A stretch of 64,000 nucleotides of DNA from Sabellastarte sp. h YS-2021 (taxonomy: Eukaryota > Annelida > Polychaeta > Sabellida > Sabellidae), in assembly GCA_964017235.1 (NCBI GenBank), contig OZ024929.1:107741793-107805792 (forward strand), written 5' to 3'. The translations under genes and the position numbers were made by a program. Shown here one piece after another: positions 47,045 to 59,100 of the stretch. The notes beneath the pieces were generated by a model, which saw only the letters and a list, made by a program, of their open reading frames with translations, did no database searches and was not told the origin of the DNA. How positions within the stretch are numbered: the first letter of the stretch is position 1; each line of letters starts with the position of its first letter.

Positions 47045-47995
47045 AACAAGATTTTAAAGGTCAATACAGCAAGGTCAAAGGTCAATCAGTGTCACACCAT
47101 GACATGGCACACCTAAAACCCTCAACCAATGTCCCTACCAAGTATAAACCTCATACACCTTACAGTCTCTGAGATATAGCCTGGACAAGATTTTATAGGT
47201 CAAGGTCACTACAGCAAGGTCAAATCAAGGTCAGACCATGACGTTGCACACCTACACCCCCAACCAATGTCCCTACCAAGTATCAACTTCCTACACCTTA
47301 CAGTTTCTGAGATATAGCCCGGACAAGATTTTATAGGTCAAGGTCACTACGGCAAGGTCAAAGGTCAAATTGAGGTCAGACCATGACATTGCACACCTAC
47401 AACCCCTAACTAATGTCCCTGCCAAGTATCAACTTCCTACACCTTATGGTTGGCGAGATATAGCCCGGACAAGATTTTCAAACTCAAGGTCACTACGGCA
47501 AGGTCAAAGGTCAAATCGAGGTCAGACCATGACATTGCACACCTACAACCCCTAACTAATGTCCCTGCCAAGTATCAACTTCCTACACCTTATGGTTGGC
47601 GAGATATAGCCCGGACAAGATTTTCAAACTCAAGGTCACTACGGCAAGGTCAAAGGTCAAATCGAGGTCAGACCATGACATTGCACACCTACAACCCCTA
47701 ACTAATGTCCCTGCCAAGTATCAACTTCCTACACCTTATGGTTGGCGAGATATAGCCCGGACAAGATTTTCAAACTCAAGGTCACTACGGCAAGGTCAAA
47801 GGTCAAATCAAGGTCAGACCATGACGTTGCACACCTACACCCCCCAACCAATATCCCTGCCAAGTATGAACTTCCTACACCTTACAGTTTCTGAGATACA
47901 GCCCGGACAAACTATTTCCCGCCGCCCGCCCGCCCATCCGGACACCATGGGTGAAAACAATACCCCGACAGCCCTTAAGGGCTGTGGGGTAAAAA
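47045..47995 (-). mobile_element. Helitron-like element K with 146-bp satellite
   Basis: Six monomers of 146 bp (GGCAAGGTCAAAGGTCAAAT ... GAGATATAGCCCGGACAAG) run to 47915. A GC-rich stretch follows, then a long hairpin at 47961-47991 (TACCCC-ACAGCCC arms around TTAA, one bulge), then TAAAAA. This mirrors the 5' ends of F, D and G on the minus strand. No CTAG-type 3' end was found to the left, so its left limit is open. ORFs up to 145 codons here only follow the repeat. Confidence 0.65.
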
Positions 47996-48142
47996 TCATT
48001 ATGAATGTAGAGGAGTACGACACAGAGGCATAATCTATACTCTAAGAGTTGTATGCAAATTATACATATTGATTAATGCCAATAGCACGTGGGTATTCCA
48101 CGTACATAAACAAATATTTTCTTCTGTGTAAGTTGGCGATAC

Positions 48143-51074
48143 TTAGGATTTTACTACTAACTTTAAGAGTCGTTTGGCAAATTGCTCCTTATGTTGCTGG
48201 GTGGTCCTGGTGTTTGGGAAATTCTCCCTCTGTATGACTGAGTCCAGGCACTCTCTAAGGACATCAAACTGGTGCTTATTGAGGGCCAGAAATACATCTC
48301 CCATTGTGTCCACTACTGACCGTGGAGAGTCACCTCCGATAGCCTGCCACATAAAATATTTAAAATATTTGGAAAGGAATACATTAACAAGAGCATCCTC
48401 TAAGGTGTTGATGCCCAGTATAGGAAAATCTAAATCTCAAGAAAATGGGTCATCACTAAAAATACACCCAATTTCCATAATTGTTTACAATTAAGAATAT
48501 AATACTGATATTTTTTTTTTATTTTGCATTTTAATTTTTATTTTAATCACATCTAAAACCCAATACAAGACAAATATTCGATATATACCTTAAATAATGT
48601 GAATTCCTTTCTGGTCACATTTTTCACACACAGATAATAAACAAGAAAGTTTGGAATTTTATATAAATCAAATGAACAGGTCAAAAATCATTTCATTTTT
48701 TCAATTTCATTTTCACTTTGGTTTGGACAAAATTTATGCTCCAGTGAAAAACTCTGGGTGTGAAATATACCCTCATCAGTGCATCCACTAAGGTCTGACT
48801 CTGACTTTTCACAACAGCAGCCATCTCTGTGATACGTTCACTCAAACTGATGAATTCAACCTAAACACAAATAGTTTTAAGTCATTCTGCATGACTAGCC
48901 AGGGCATATTGTTTCAAAAACACCACAATTAAATCTCTTTATGTAGAAGTCTGACAAGAATAGTCTTAAGTATACATAAAAATCTTGTTCACTAAAATTT
49001 TCTGAAATTCCTTTGAATAGGTTGAAGTATTTTTCTAGTTAAAATTATACTTAATAATGGGGCTCAACTAGTTCAACAAGCCAGTCTGTTGGATGTGAAA
49101 CAATGTGTTTAACAATGTTTTGCACTTAATTTATCATAAGATTAAGTTACGTTAAACAAAATACAGTATCTTTAGTACAAAATCTCTGAAAATGGTACAC
49201 ACAAACATTTCCATTAATCTTCCTGACAAAAAATAAATAAACACAATCTAAAACTTCATTTGTGCTGAACAGCTTAAAGTTGTTTCCTAGGTTTTTCACA
49301 AAATTAATAAAAGAATACTAATCTATGTGTTTTGAGAGTACAAAATTATACATTTTTGTCACGCGTACCAGGAACTGACAGGAACATTTGACAGTTGGGC
49401 CTTCAGCCATACTCAAACCGATGATACCTGCTTGAAATAGGCCACTGTATGGTACAGATTCACACAATAAGTTATTGTTCTTCTTGGAAATCTGTGAAAT
49501 CACACAAATATTTCAGACATATTGAACACTATATGGTCAAGTATAATGTACAACTCTCTTAAACAGAATTCCTTAAATGCATAGTGTGAATTTCCCACTT
49601 CTACTGGGGGACACTCTTTTAGAAAATGAACTAAAAATAAAAATTTATGCCCATTTTGCATCTTGAGAGATTTGAAGCTCAATGCAGTCACAAATGTTTG
49701 AAGAGTTTCACACCAGTCAAAATAGACAAGGGGGTTTTCTCACTGGGAAATTTCATATACTATGATGGATTTCACATTTCTTACTCTATATGAATAAATG
49801 AGATTTGTCAGTGACAAAAAGTACTAGTATTGAACTCAGAATGTACTCATGAGTAGAATCAATTTTTGAATGTACTTGAGTATGAGTACATTTACTCATG
49901 AGTACAAGTACATCATGAGTACAAGAAAAAATGTACTCAAGTACACGAGTACAATGTTCTCTGACCCCAAACCTGTTTGTCACTATCTTTTCTAATTTTT
50001 TTAGACATATATAATGACTGAGTCACTCACAGAATGAGTACTAGTCAATAATCACTGGTCAGATGACCAGCTTAATAGGCTGATTTGCCAAGAAAATTGA
50101 AAATGTTGGACATTAATTAGATCCTTTTGACAATGGACAGCAGATATTACCAAGAAATCTATATGTAAACAACAAATTAAGGGAGTTTTAATTGAATGTA
50201 TTTTTGTGCATCCTAATGCCACCTGTTATTGATATTCATTACTTTTACTATTGATGTTAAGACTGTAAGACCACTAAATAATTTACCCAATTTGTGCTTT
50301 TCATCTGTAAAAGCAGACCACAGGAAATTGCAAATTTAATAAGTAAATTAAATTTTTATAAGTTAATACCCTATCCAATGGACAATTGCTAATCTGGTCG
50401 GCACAGACCGGCCCGCCAAACTTTAGGCGAGTGCACAGTGGGACCGGCCAGCTTCAGAGGGCATTATGCACTCTTATAAGGCGACTTTTTCTGTCGTTTG
50501 GCGGGCCGGTCTGCGCCAACCGGATTAGCAATTGTCCATTGGATAGGATGTATTAACGCAATAAAACTTATAATTTTTTTAAAAATTTAAATCAATAATC
50601 TAAAGCATTCTATGGGTTATAAAAAGATATAAACAATGTCCTTTAATAAAAAGAGCTAAAAGACTTATATATATATTTGTAACCACTATTATTATAAACA
50701 TAAAGCTTAGTTTTGAGAAGATTAAGTCTCTCCACACTAGAAGTTTAATATTTTTACTGAAAGTTCATGTAAAACAAATACCTATCAATGATTTATACTA
50801 AAGAATTTACAAGATGCAATGTAAACCATTTATAGCAATCACCATTCAAACTCTTACAGGACAAAAGCAACATAAAGCTATTTTTATAAATTACTGTAAC
50901 TTTCATGCTCATTTTACACACCTGAGAAAGGAAGCTCATGAAGGTTTCCATTAGGTCAGGATGGTCTTTGATGGATCCGTTCTCAAACAAAGTGAGTGTC
51001 TGGACACACAGACTGTTGAATAGAGACTTGGATAGGGCTTTGTGGTCCTCATCTTGTGCAAACAACACCAGCAG
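48143..51074 (-). CDS. IPO13: Importin-13-like nuclear transport receptor, C-terminal exons
   Basis: Four minus-strand exons join in phase. Exon 51074-50922 (51 codons) contains QTLTLFENG and KDHPDLMETFMSFLSQ. Exon 49491-49369 (41 codons) contains LFQAGIIGLSMAEGPTVK. Exon 48860-48771 (30 codons) contains FISLSERITEMAAVV. The exon from 48343 contains AIGGDSPRSVVDTMGDVFLA and LALNKHQF. Each has AG before and GT after. The order and spacing follow the last HEAT repeats of importin-13, a RanGTP-dependent karyopherin that moves cargo both ways through nuclear pores. The last exon reads to TAA at 48143, or splices at 48162 (GTTAGT) to an unseen final exon for the usual basic tail. The first three quarters of the protein must lie right of 64000. 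Confidence 0.8.
50362..50557. mobile_element. Stem-loop MITE J in an importin-13 intron
   Basis: The arms are inverted copies of about 52 bp (CCTATCCAATGGACAATTGC onward to GGCCCGCCAAAC) with three mismatches. Outer GTTAATAC/GTATTAAC extend them. The short loop region carries CTTATAAGGCGAC. No coding. A partial copy lies at 9680-9834. Target duplication unclear. Confidence 0.8.
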
Positions 51075-51126
51075 CTGATTTAGTACATGGAAATAGTCAT
51101 TTAGTCACCATAGATAACTACATAAA

Positions 51127-52830
51127 CTAGAGATTGCGTGTCGACGCAGTGTATCCCCGGACGGGACATAGTTAAGGCGTGAATGTGTTCGTCTTGAGCC
51201 TGTTTCCTGGAGCACCAGGTCAGGATTCTCCATAGAACCAGATTACTCCCAAAAGCTAATCACTAGTTCTTTCACTTATATCTGTCTTTAAAAATTACAT
51301 TTCATGGATCCAGAAGATCCATATAGTGATCCGGATCACTTCCAAAATTCAATCTTTTCATCCTTTTACCTTTTCAGACATATTCTAAAAATTTCATCAA
51401 AATCCGTCCATAAATTTTTGAGTTATCTTGTATACAAACAGATCTGGCAGCCTGGATCTACATGATCCAGACAGTGATCCAGATCACTCCCAAAAACTAA
51501 TCACTTGTTCTTTGTCTCATTTAAGACATTTCCTGAAAATTTCATCAAAATTCACCCATGACTTTTTGAGCTATTTGTCTTTAAAATTATATTTCATGGA
51601 TCCAGAAGATCCAGATAGTGGTCCAGATCACTTTCAAAATTGAATCATTTCTTCCTTTTACCATTTCTTCCTTTTACCATTTGTAACATATCCTAAAACT
51701 ATCACAAGATTCATCCTAAAATTCTTTTGCAGCCTGGATCCAGATGATCCAGATCACTCCAAAAATGTAATCACTTGTTCCTTGTACCATTTAGGTCATT
51801 TGATGAAAATGTCATCATAATCCATCCATAACTTTTTGAAGTATCTGTCTTTAAAAATTACATTTCATGGTTCCAGAAGATCCATATAGTGATCCGGATC
51901 ACTTCTAAAATTCAATCATTTCATCCTTTTACCTTTTCAGACATATCCTGAAAAATTCATCAAAATCCATCCATAACTTTTTGAGCTATACTGTACACAA
52001 ACACATCTGGCAGCCTGGATCCGGATGGTCCAGACAGTGATCCAGATCACTCCCAAAATCTAATCACTTGTTCCTCGTCTCATTAAGGACATTTCCTGAA
52101 AAATTCATCAAAATGTACCCATAAGTTTTTGAGTTATCTGTCTTTAAAAATTAAATTTCATGGATCCAGAAGATCCAGACAGTGATCCGGATAACTCCCA
52201 AAATTTAATCATATCTTCCTTTTACCATTTTGGACATATCCTGAAAATTTCATCAAAATCCATCTGTCAGTTTTTGAGTTATCTTGTTCACAAACAAACA
52301 AACAAATAGAGGACCAAAAATGACCCTCGGTCAGGTAATTTGGCGGTCAGTGGATGACCTTAAATGAAGATCTGTAACCGGTAAGCCTGGATGCGGGTAC
52401 TCCATCATGTACTATACCTCCAAAGCCATTTTCATTAGTTTCCAAGAAATGTAGTCAGCATTAAAGGTAAAACTATCTCCAAATATGCCAAAAATGACCC
52501 TCGGTCAGGTACTTTGGCGGTCAGTGGATGACCTGAAATGAAGAGCTTCAAGGTCAAATTTGTGCATGCTTACAGAGGACATATATATGTATTAAAAATA
52601 CCAGCCATAGGATGATCTGACTTTCTGTATATGAGTTAAGTGTGAAAATATCTCCAAAAAGGCCAAAAATGACCCTCGGTCAGGTACTTTGGCGGTCAGT
52701 GGATGACCTTCAATGAAGAGCTTCAAGGTCAAATTTGTGCATGCTTACAGAGGACATATATATGTATTATATATACCAGCCATAGGATGATCTGACTTTC
52801 TGTATATGAGAACTGGGCCAAAAAGTGAAA
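51127..52830 (-). mobile_element. Helitron-like element G2, cut by A1
   Basis: The 3' end on the minus strand is CTAG (51127-51130), then the GCGTGTCGACGC hairpin (51136-51147) and the STIR TATCCCCGG (51152-51160). The body has repeats around GGATCCAGAAGATCC and AAATTTCATCAAAATCC, matching G1. At 52830 homology to G1 stops mid-element (GTGAAA), where A1 begins. Its 5' 230 bases are not found in the window and should lie right of 64000. Confidence 0.8.
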
Positions 52831-53109
52831 CAAGAGGAGAGTGCCCGTGGACGGGCACTGTGTCAGCTGACTGAGTGTTTTTGATTTGTGAAGGTGATTA
52901 GAGGACAGAATAATTATCAGGAAAAGGGCTGTACAGAAATACAGTAAATGGTAACTGAACAGCAAGTTCGAAAGAAATTCCGAACCTGACAGAAGAAAAG
53001 GATAAAAAAGTTGTGCCCTGTAAATGGTATTATGAAGGAAAATAACAAGGTAATTGTTTAAGTGTAAAAAATAGGTTAAAACATATTTAAAGAAATACTA
53101 CTAATGCAA

Positions 53110-53690
53110 TATCCTCGTTCGACCTTGAAGAAGGGGTCCAAGGTCAAATCTAACCACACAAATACATTCCCAGCCCATGATTTCCTATGGTTTACCATTC
53201 CAAACCTCTAGGACCAATTATAAATGAGTTATAAGCACTTTTAAGCTTGGCTGTCCTCATTTGACCTTGAAGGAGGGGTCCAAAGGTCAAATCTGACCAT
53301 ACCAAAAGATTCCGAGCCAATGATTTCCTATGGGATGGTTTACCATCCCAAATCTCTGTCACCAATAATAAGCGAGTTGTAGGCACTTTCAATTTTCGCT
53401 ATCCTCATTTGACCTTGAAGGAGGGTTCCAAGGTCAAATCGGACCATATCAACAGATTCACAGCCCATGATTTCCTGTCTGTTTACCATCCCAAACCTCT
53501 GGGACCAATAATAAGCGAGTTATAAGCACTTTTAAGTTTGGCTATCCTTGTTTGACCTTGAAGGAGGGGTCATTGAAGGTCAAATCTGACCACACCAAAA
53601 GATTCCCACCCCATGATTTCCTACAGGTTGGTTTATCATCCCAAACCTCTAGGATCAATAATAAGGGAGATATAAGCACTTTTCATGACT
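53110..53690 (+). repeat. Satellite A array in A1
   Basis: Four A monomers, shorter and more diverged than those at 1128-1695, with indels between them. Confidence 0.85.
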
Positions 53691-53869
53691 GACAAAAAAC
53701 ACCTGTGGCGGCCATCTTGTTTCTCAAAATGAGGCCAAAAATATTCCCAGACAACATTTTATGGTTATTAATATATACTGCAAACTTAAGAAAGCTAGCT
53801 ATAATATTTTTTTTCATCAGAGCAGTAATGGTGAAATCTCTCTCTACACACTGCGGCTATCTAGTGGAT

Positions 53870-55450
53870 ACAATGATTTACTCAACAGTGAGAACCTAAA
53901 AGTAGCTATTGCTCAGCTATGCCATGACATAGAGGTCTGCAATTTCACTATGTTATAGCTGACCAAAAATTCTGTGAATAACATATTTAACAAATTACTC
54001 TAAATGTAATAGTTTTCAAGTTACAACTGATTTACTCAACAGTGAGAACCTCAAAGGAACTATTACTCAGCTATGCAATGAGCTACATGTCTGAAATTTT
54101 ACTATGTTATAGCTAACCCAAAAGTAGGTGAACAACATATTTAAGCAAACGACTGTAAATGCAATAGTTTTCAAGCTACAACTGATTTACTCAATAGTGA
54201 GAACCTGAAAATAGCTATTGCTCCGCTATGCCATGAGCTATAGGTCTGTAATTTCTCTATGTTATAGCTGACCCAAAAGAGGTTGACAATATATTTTAAC
54301 AAAATACTCCAAATGCAATATTTTTCAAGTTATAGCTGATTTACTCAACAGTCAGTACCTGAGAATAGCTATTGCTCAGTTGTGCCATGAGCTATAGGTC
54401 TATAATTTCACTATGTTATAGCTGACCCAAAAGTAGCTGAATAACATATTTGCACAAATTTCTGTAAATGCAACACTTTTCAAGTTATAAGTGATTTACT
54501 CAACAGTGATAACCTAAAAGTAGCTATTACTCAGCTATGCCATGAGCTACAGGTCTGAAACTTCACTATGTTATAGCTGACCCCAAAATAGGTGAATAAC
54601 ATATTGAAACAAAATACTCTAAATGCAATAGTTTTCAAGTTATAAGTGATTTACTCAACAGTGATAACCTAAAAGTAGCTATTACTCAGCTATGCCATGA
54701 GCTACAGGTCTGAAATTTTACTATGTTATAGCTGGCCCAAAAGTAGCTGAATAACATATTTATACGAAATTCTCTAAATGCAATAGTTTTTAAGTTACAA
54801 GTGATTTTACTCATGATGGAAGTTACTGAAAAGCCCAAAAGTAGCTATAACTCACTTAGCTATTGAGACAGACACCCAACTTACTCACCATATTGTAGCT
54901 ATGAAAAAAGTAGCTGAATAACATATTTTAACAAAATGCTCTAAATGCAACACTTTTCAAGTTATAAGTGATTTACTCAACAGTGATAACCTAAAAGTAG
55001 CTATTACTCAGCTATGCCATGAGCTACAGGTCTGAAATTTTACTATGTTATAGCTGACCCAAAAGTAGCTGAATAACATATTTATACGAAATTCTCTAAA
55101 TGCAATAGTTTTCAAGTTATAAGTGATTTACTCAACAGTGATAACCTAAAAGTAGCTATTACTCAGCTATGCCATGAGCTACAGGTCTGAAATTTTACTA
55201 TGTTATAGCTGGCCCAAAAGTAGCTGAATAACATATTTATACGAAATTCTCTAAATGCAATAGTTTTTAAGTTACAAGTGATTTTACTCATAATGGAAGT
55301 TACTGAAAAGCCCAAAAGTAGCTATTACTCACTTAGCTATTGAGACAGACACCCAACTTACTCACCATATTGTAGCTATGAAAAAAGTAGCTGAACAACA
55401 TATTTTCACAAAATGCTGTAAATGCAACACTTTTCAAGTTATAAGTGATT
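53870..55450 (+). repeat. Satellite B array in A1
   Basis: About ten B monomers. Two 300-bp blocks (about 54630-54910 and 55110-55395) are near-identical, including an unusual monomer with GAAGTTACTGAAAAGCCC and CAGACACCCAACTTACTC, so a multi-monomer block was duplicated recently. Confidence 0.85.
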
Positions 55451-55752
55451 TAGTGCATGATTTCATGAATTTTAATGCATTAAAAATTATTAAAAAAATT
55501 TATTAAAAAAAAAGTAAGACAGATCCAGGTCTCATACTCACACAAGAGAATCTACCTCTGGCCTAGTACATATATGCAAGATATGAGAGAAATCCCTGCA
55601 ATAGTCACTGAGAAAATTGTGATAAAAAGTTGAAATTTTCACACTTTTGGTGGGGGTACCCCCCTTGTAATGTCTCTAGCAAACAGACGAACAGACAGAT
55701 TTGCATGCCTTGAACAATTTTTCATCCTCGATAGATAAGGTATCTTTTAAAA

Positions 55753-56145
55753 CAAGAGGAGAGTGCCCGTGAACGGGCACTGTGTCAGCTGACTGAGTGT
55801 TTTTGACTTGTGAAGGTGATTAGAGGACAGAATAATTATCAGGAAAAGGGCTGTACAGAAATACAGTAAATGGTAACTGAACAGCAAGTTCGAAAGAAAT
55901 TCCGAAGCTGACAGAAGAAAAGGATAAAAAAGTTGTGCCCTGTAAATGGTATTATGAAGGAAAATAACAAGGTAATTGTTTAAGTGTAAAAAATAGGTTA
56001 AACATATTTAAAGAAATAGTACAAATGCAATATCCTCGTTCGACCTTGAAGAAGGGGTCCAAGGTCAAGTCTAACCACACAAATACATTCCCAGCCCATG
56101 ATTTCCTATGGTTTACCATTCCAAACCTCTAGGACCAATTATAAA
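55753..56145 (-). mobile_element. Helitron-like element A2, left part, cut by D3
   Basis: Nearly identical to the first 390 bases of A1 (same hairpin end, same first A monomer). It stops at AATTATAAA within the A monomer, where D3 starts with CTAG. Head-to-tail with A1 without spacer. Confidence 0.75.
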
Positions 56146-59100
56146 CTAGAGGATTGCTCGCAAAAAAAAAAGATAATGTTTTTGCATAGCAAAAACAAAG
56201 CGTCCCGAAAAGGATATAAAGGTGAGTGCTAAAGTATTAAGAAAATGCTTCGTTTCTAGCCTTATACTGTTGTGGCAACCAAAGTCAGCGCAGTCTGCTC
56301 TATCTAGCACGGTTTTCATGATATAAGCATTTTTGTGTTTTGCAAAAAATAAAAAATTTTAAAATGTCCGCTATATTTGGTGAGACAAAAATATTTTGAA
56401 AATTGGCATGGCTACTCTGCAGAGATACCCAGCAGGTCCAAAATTTTGTTGAGTTCGCTCCATATAGCACAGTTTTCGAGATATAAGCATTTTTGTGTTT
56501 TGCAAAAACTTTGAAAATTCAAAATGGCCACCATTTTTGGGGAGACAAAAAATTTTGTCAAGACCACTGCCGTGGTGTGTATCTCCCGCCGAGCATTAAA
56601 GCACAAGAAATAGCTTTTCTGAGATATTCACAATTTTTCATTTTCGTGTGTGAAAGGTCTTCCAAAAGTAGGTGAATGAGTTATTTGAGAAAAATTGGCT
56701 ATCTGCAATACTATTAAGAGATAATTCACATTTACTCATTTTGAGTAGGTGAATAATTATCTATGCGTCTGAAACTTCACCAAGTGAAAGTTCTCCCAAA
56801 AGTAGGTGAATGAGTTATTTGAGAAAAATTGGCTATCTGCAATACTTTTAGAGATAATTCGCATTTACTCATTTTGAGTAGGTGAGTAATTAGCTATGGG
56901 TCTGAAACTTCACCATGTGAAAGCTCTCCCACAAGTAGATGAATGAGTATTTGATAAAAATTGGGTATCCGCAATACTTTTACAGATAATTAGCATTTAC
57001 TCATTTTGAGTAGGTGAGTAATTAGCTATGGGTCTGAAACTTCACCAAGTGAAAGCTCTCCCAAAAGTAGGTGAATGAGTTATTTGAGAAAAATTGGCTA
57101 TCTGCAATACTTTTAGAGATAATTCGCATTTACTCATTTCGAGTAGACGAGTAATTAGCTATGGGTCTGAAACTTCACCAAGTGAAAGCTCTCCCAAAAG
57201 TAGGTGAATGATTAATTTGAGAAAAATTGGCTATCTGCAATACTTTTAGAGATAATTCGCATTTACTCATTTTGAGTAGGTGAGTAATTAGCTATGGGTC
57301 TGAAACTTCACGAAGTGAAAGCTCTCCCAAAAGTAGGTGAATGAGTTATTTGAGAAAAATTGGCTATCTGCAATACTTTTACAGATAATTCGCATTTACT
57401 CATTTTGGGTAGGTGAGTAATTAGCTATGGGTCTGAAACTTCACAGAGTGAAAGCTCTCCCAAAAGTAGGTGAATGAGTTATTTGAGAAAAATTGGCTAT
57501 CTGCAATACTTTATGAGATAATTCGCATTTACTCATTTTGAGTAGGTGAGTAATTACCTATAGGTCTGAAACTTCACCAAGTGAAAGCTCTCCCAAAACT
57601 AGGTGAATGAGTTATTTGAAAAAAATTGGCTATCTGCAATACTTTTAGAGATAATTCGCATTTACTCATTTTGAGTAGGTGAGTAATTAGCTATGGGTCT
57701 GAAACTTCACCATGTGAAAGCTCTCCCAAAAGTAGGTGAATGAGTTATTTGAGAAAAATTGGCTATCTGCAATACTTTTACAGATAATTCGCATTTACTC
57801 ATTTTGAGTAGGTGAGTAATTAGCTATGGGTCTGAAACTTCACAGAGTGAAAGCTCTCCCAAAAGTAGGTGAATGAGTTATTTGAGAAAAATTGGCTATC
57901 TGCAATACTTTTAGAGATAATTCGCATTTACTCATTTTGAGTAGGTGAGTAATTAGCTATGGGTCTGAAACTTCACCAAGTGAAAGCTCTCCCAAAAGTA
58001 GGTGAATGATTAATTTGACAAAAATTGGCTATCCGCAATACTTTATGAGATAATTCGCATTTACTCATTTTGAGTAGGTGAGTAATTAGCTATGGGTCTG
58101 AAACTTCACCAAGTGAAAGCTCTCCCAAAAGTAGGTGAAGGAGTTATTTGAGAAAAATTGGCTATCTGCAATACTTTTAGAGATAATTCGCATTTACTCA
58201 TTTTGAGTAGGTGAGTAATTAGCTATGGGTCTGAAACTTCACCAAGTGAAAGCTCTCCCCAAAGTAAGTGAATGAGTTATTTGAGAAAAATTGGCTATCT
58301 GCAATACTTTTAGAGATAATTCGCATTTACTCATTTTGAGTAGGTAAATAATTAGCTATGGGTCTGAAACTTCACCATGTGAAAGCTCTCCCAAAAGTAG
58401 GTGAATGAGTTATTTGAGAAAAATTGGCTATCTGCAATACTTTTAGAGATAATTCGCATTTACTCATTTTGAGTAGACGAGTAATTAGCTATGGGTCTGA
58501 AACTTCACCAAGTGAAAGCTCTCCCAAAAGTAGGTGAATGATTAATTTGAGAAAAATTGGCTATCTGCAATACTTTTAGAGATAATTCGCATTTACTCAT
58601 TTTGAGTAGGTGAGTAATTAGCTATGGGTCTGAAACTTCACCAAGTGAAAGCTCTCCCAAAAGTAGGTGAATGAGTTATTTGAGAAAAATTGGCTATCTG
58701 CAATACTTTTAGAGATAATTCGCATTTACTCATTTCGAGTAGACGAGTAATTAGCTATGGGTCTGAAACTTCACCAAGTGAAAGCTCTCCCAAAAGTAGG
58801 TGAATGATTAATTTGAGAAAAATTGGCTATCTGCAATACTTTTAGAGATAATTCGCATTTACTCATTTTGAGTAGGTGAGTAATTAGCTATGGGTCTGAA
58901 ACTTCACAGAGTGAAAGCTCTCCCAAAAGTAGGTGAATGAGTTATTTGAGAAAAATTGGCTATCTGCAATACTTTTACAGATAATTCGCATTTACTCATT
59001 TTGGGTAGGTGAGTAATTAGCTATGGGTCTGAAACTTCACAGAGTGAAAGCTCTCCCAAAAGTAGGTGAATGAGTTATTTGAGAAAAATTGGCTATCTGC

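Larger units (their letters stand above)
52831..55752 (-). mobile_element. Helitron-like element A1 with satellites A and B
   Basis: The left end CAAGAGGAG precedes the hairpin AGTGCCCGT/ACGGGCACT. Read on the minus strand this is a 3' hairpin followed by TCTCCTCTTG, so the terminus is CTTG rather than CTAG. Inside are satellite A (53110-53690), module C (53691-53860), satellite B (53870-55450) and about 300 bases to the right end TTTTAAAA. A2 follows directly at 55753. Non-coding. Confidence 0.7.

Noticed and set aside
47596-48033. 145-codon open frame on the plus strand
   Set aside because: It is a read-through of 146-bp satellite K monomers and the adjacent hairpin; the protein repeats with the DNA period and matches no family.
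49500-49691. Open frame proposed as an importin-13 exon
   Set aside because: The exon at 49369-49491 matches the family and splices in phase to both neighbours; this frame has no usable in-frame acceptor and no similarity.
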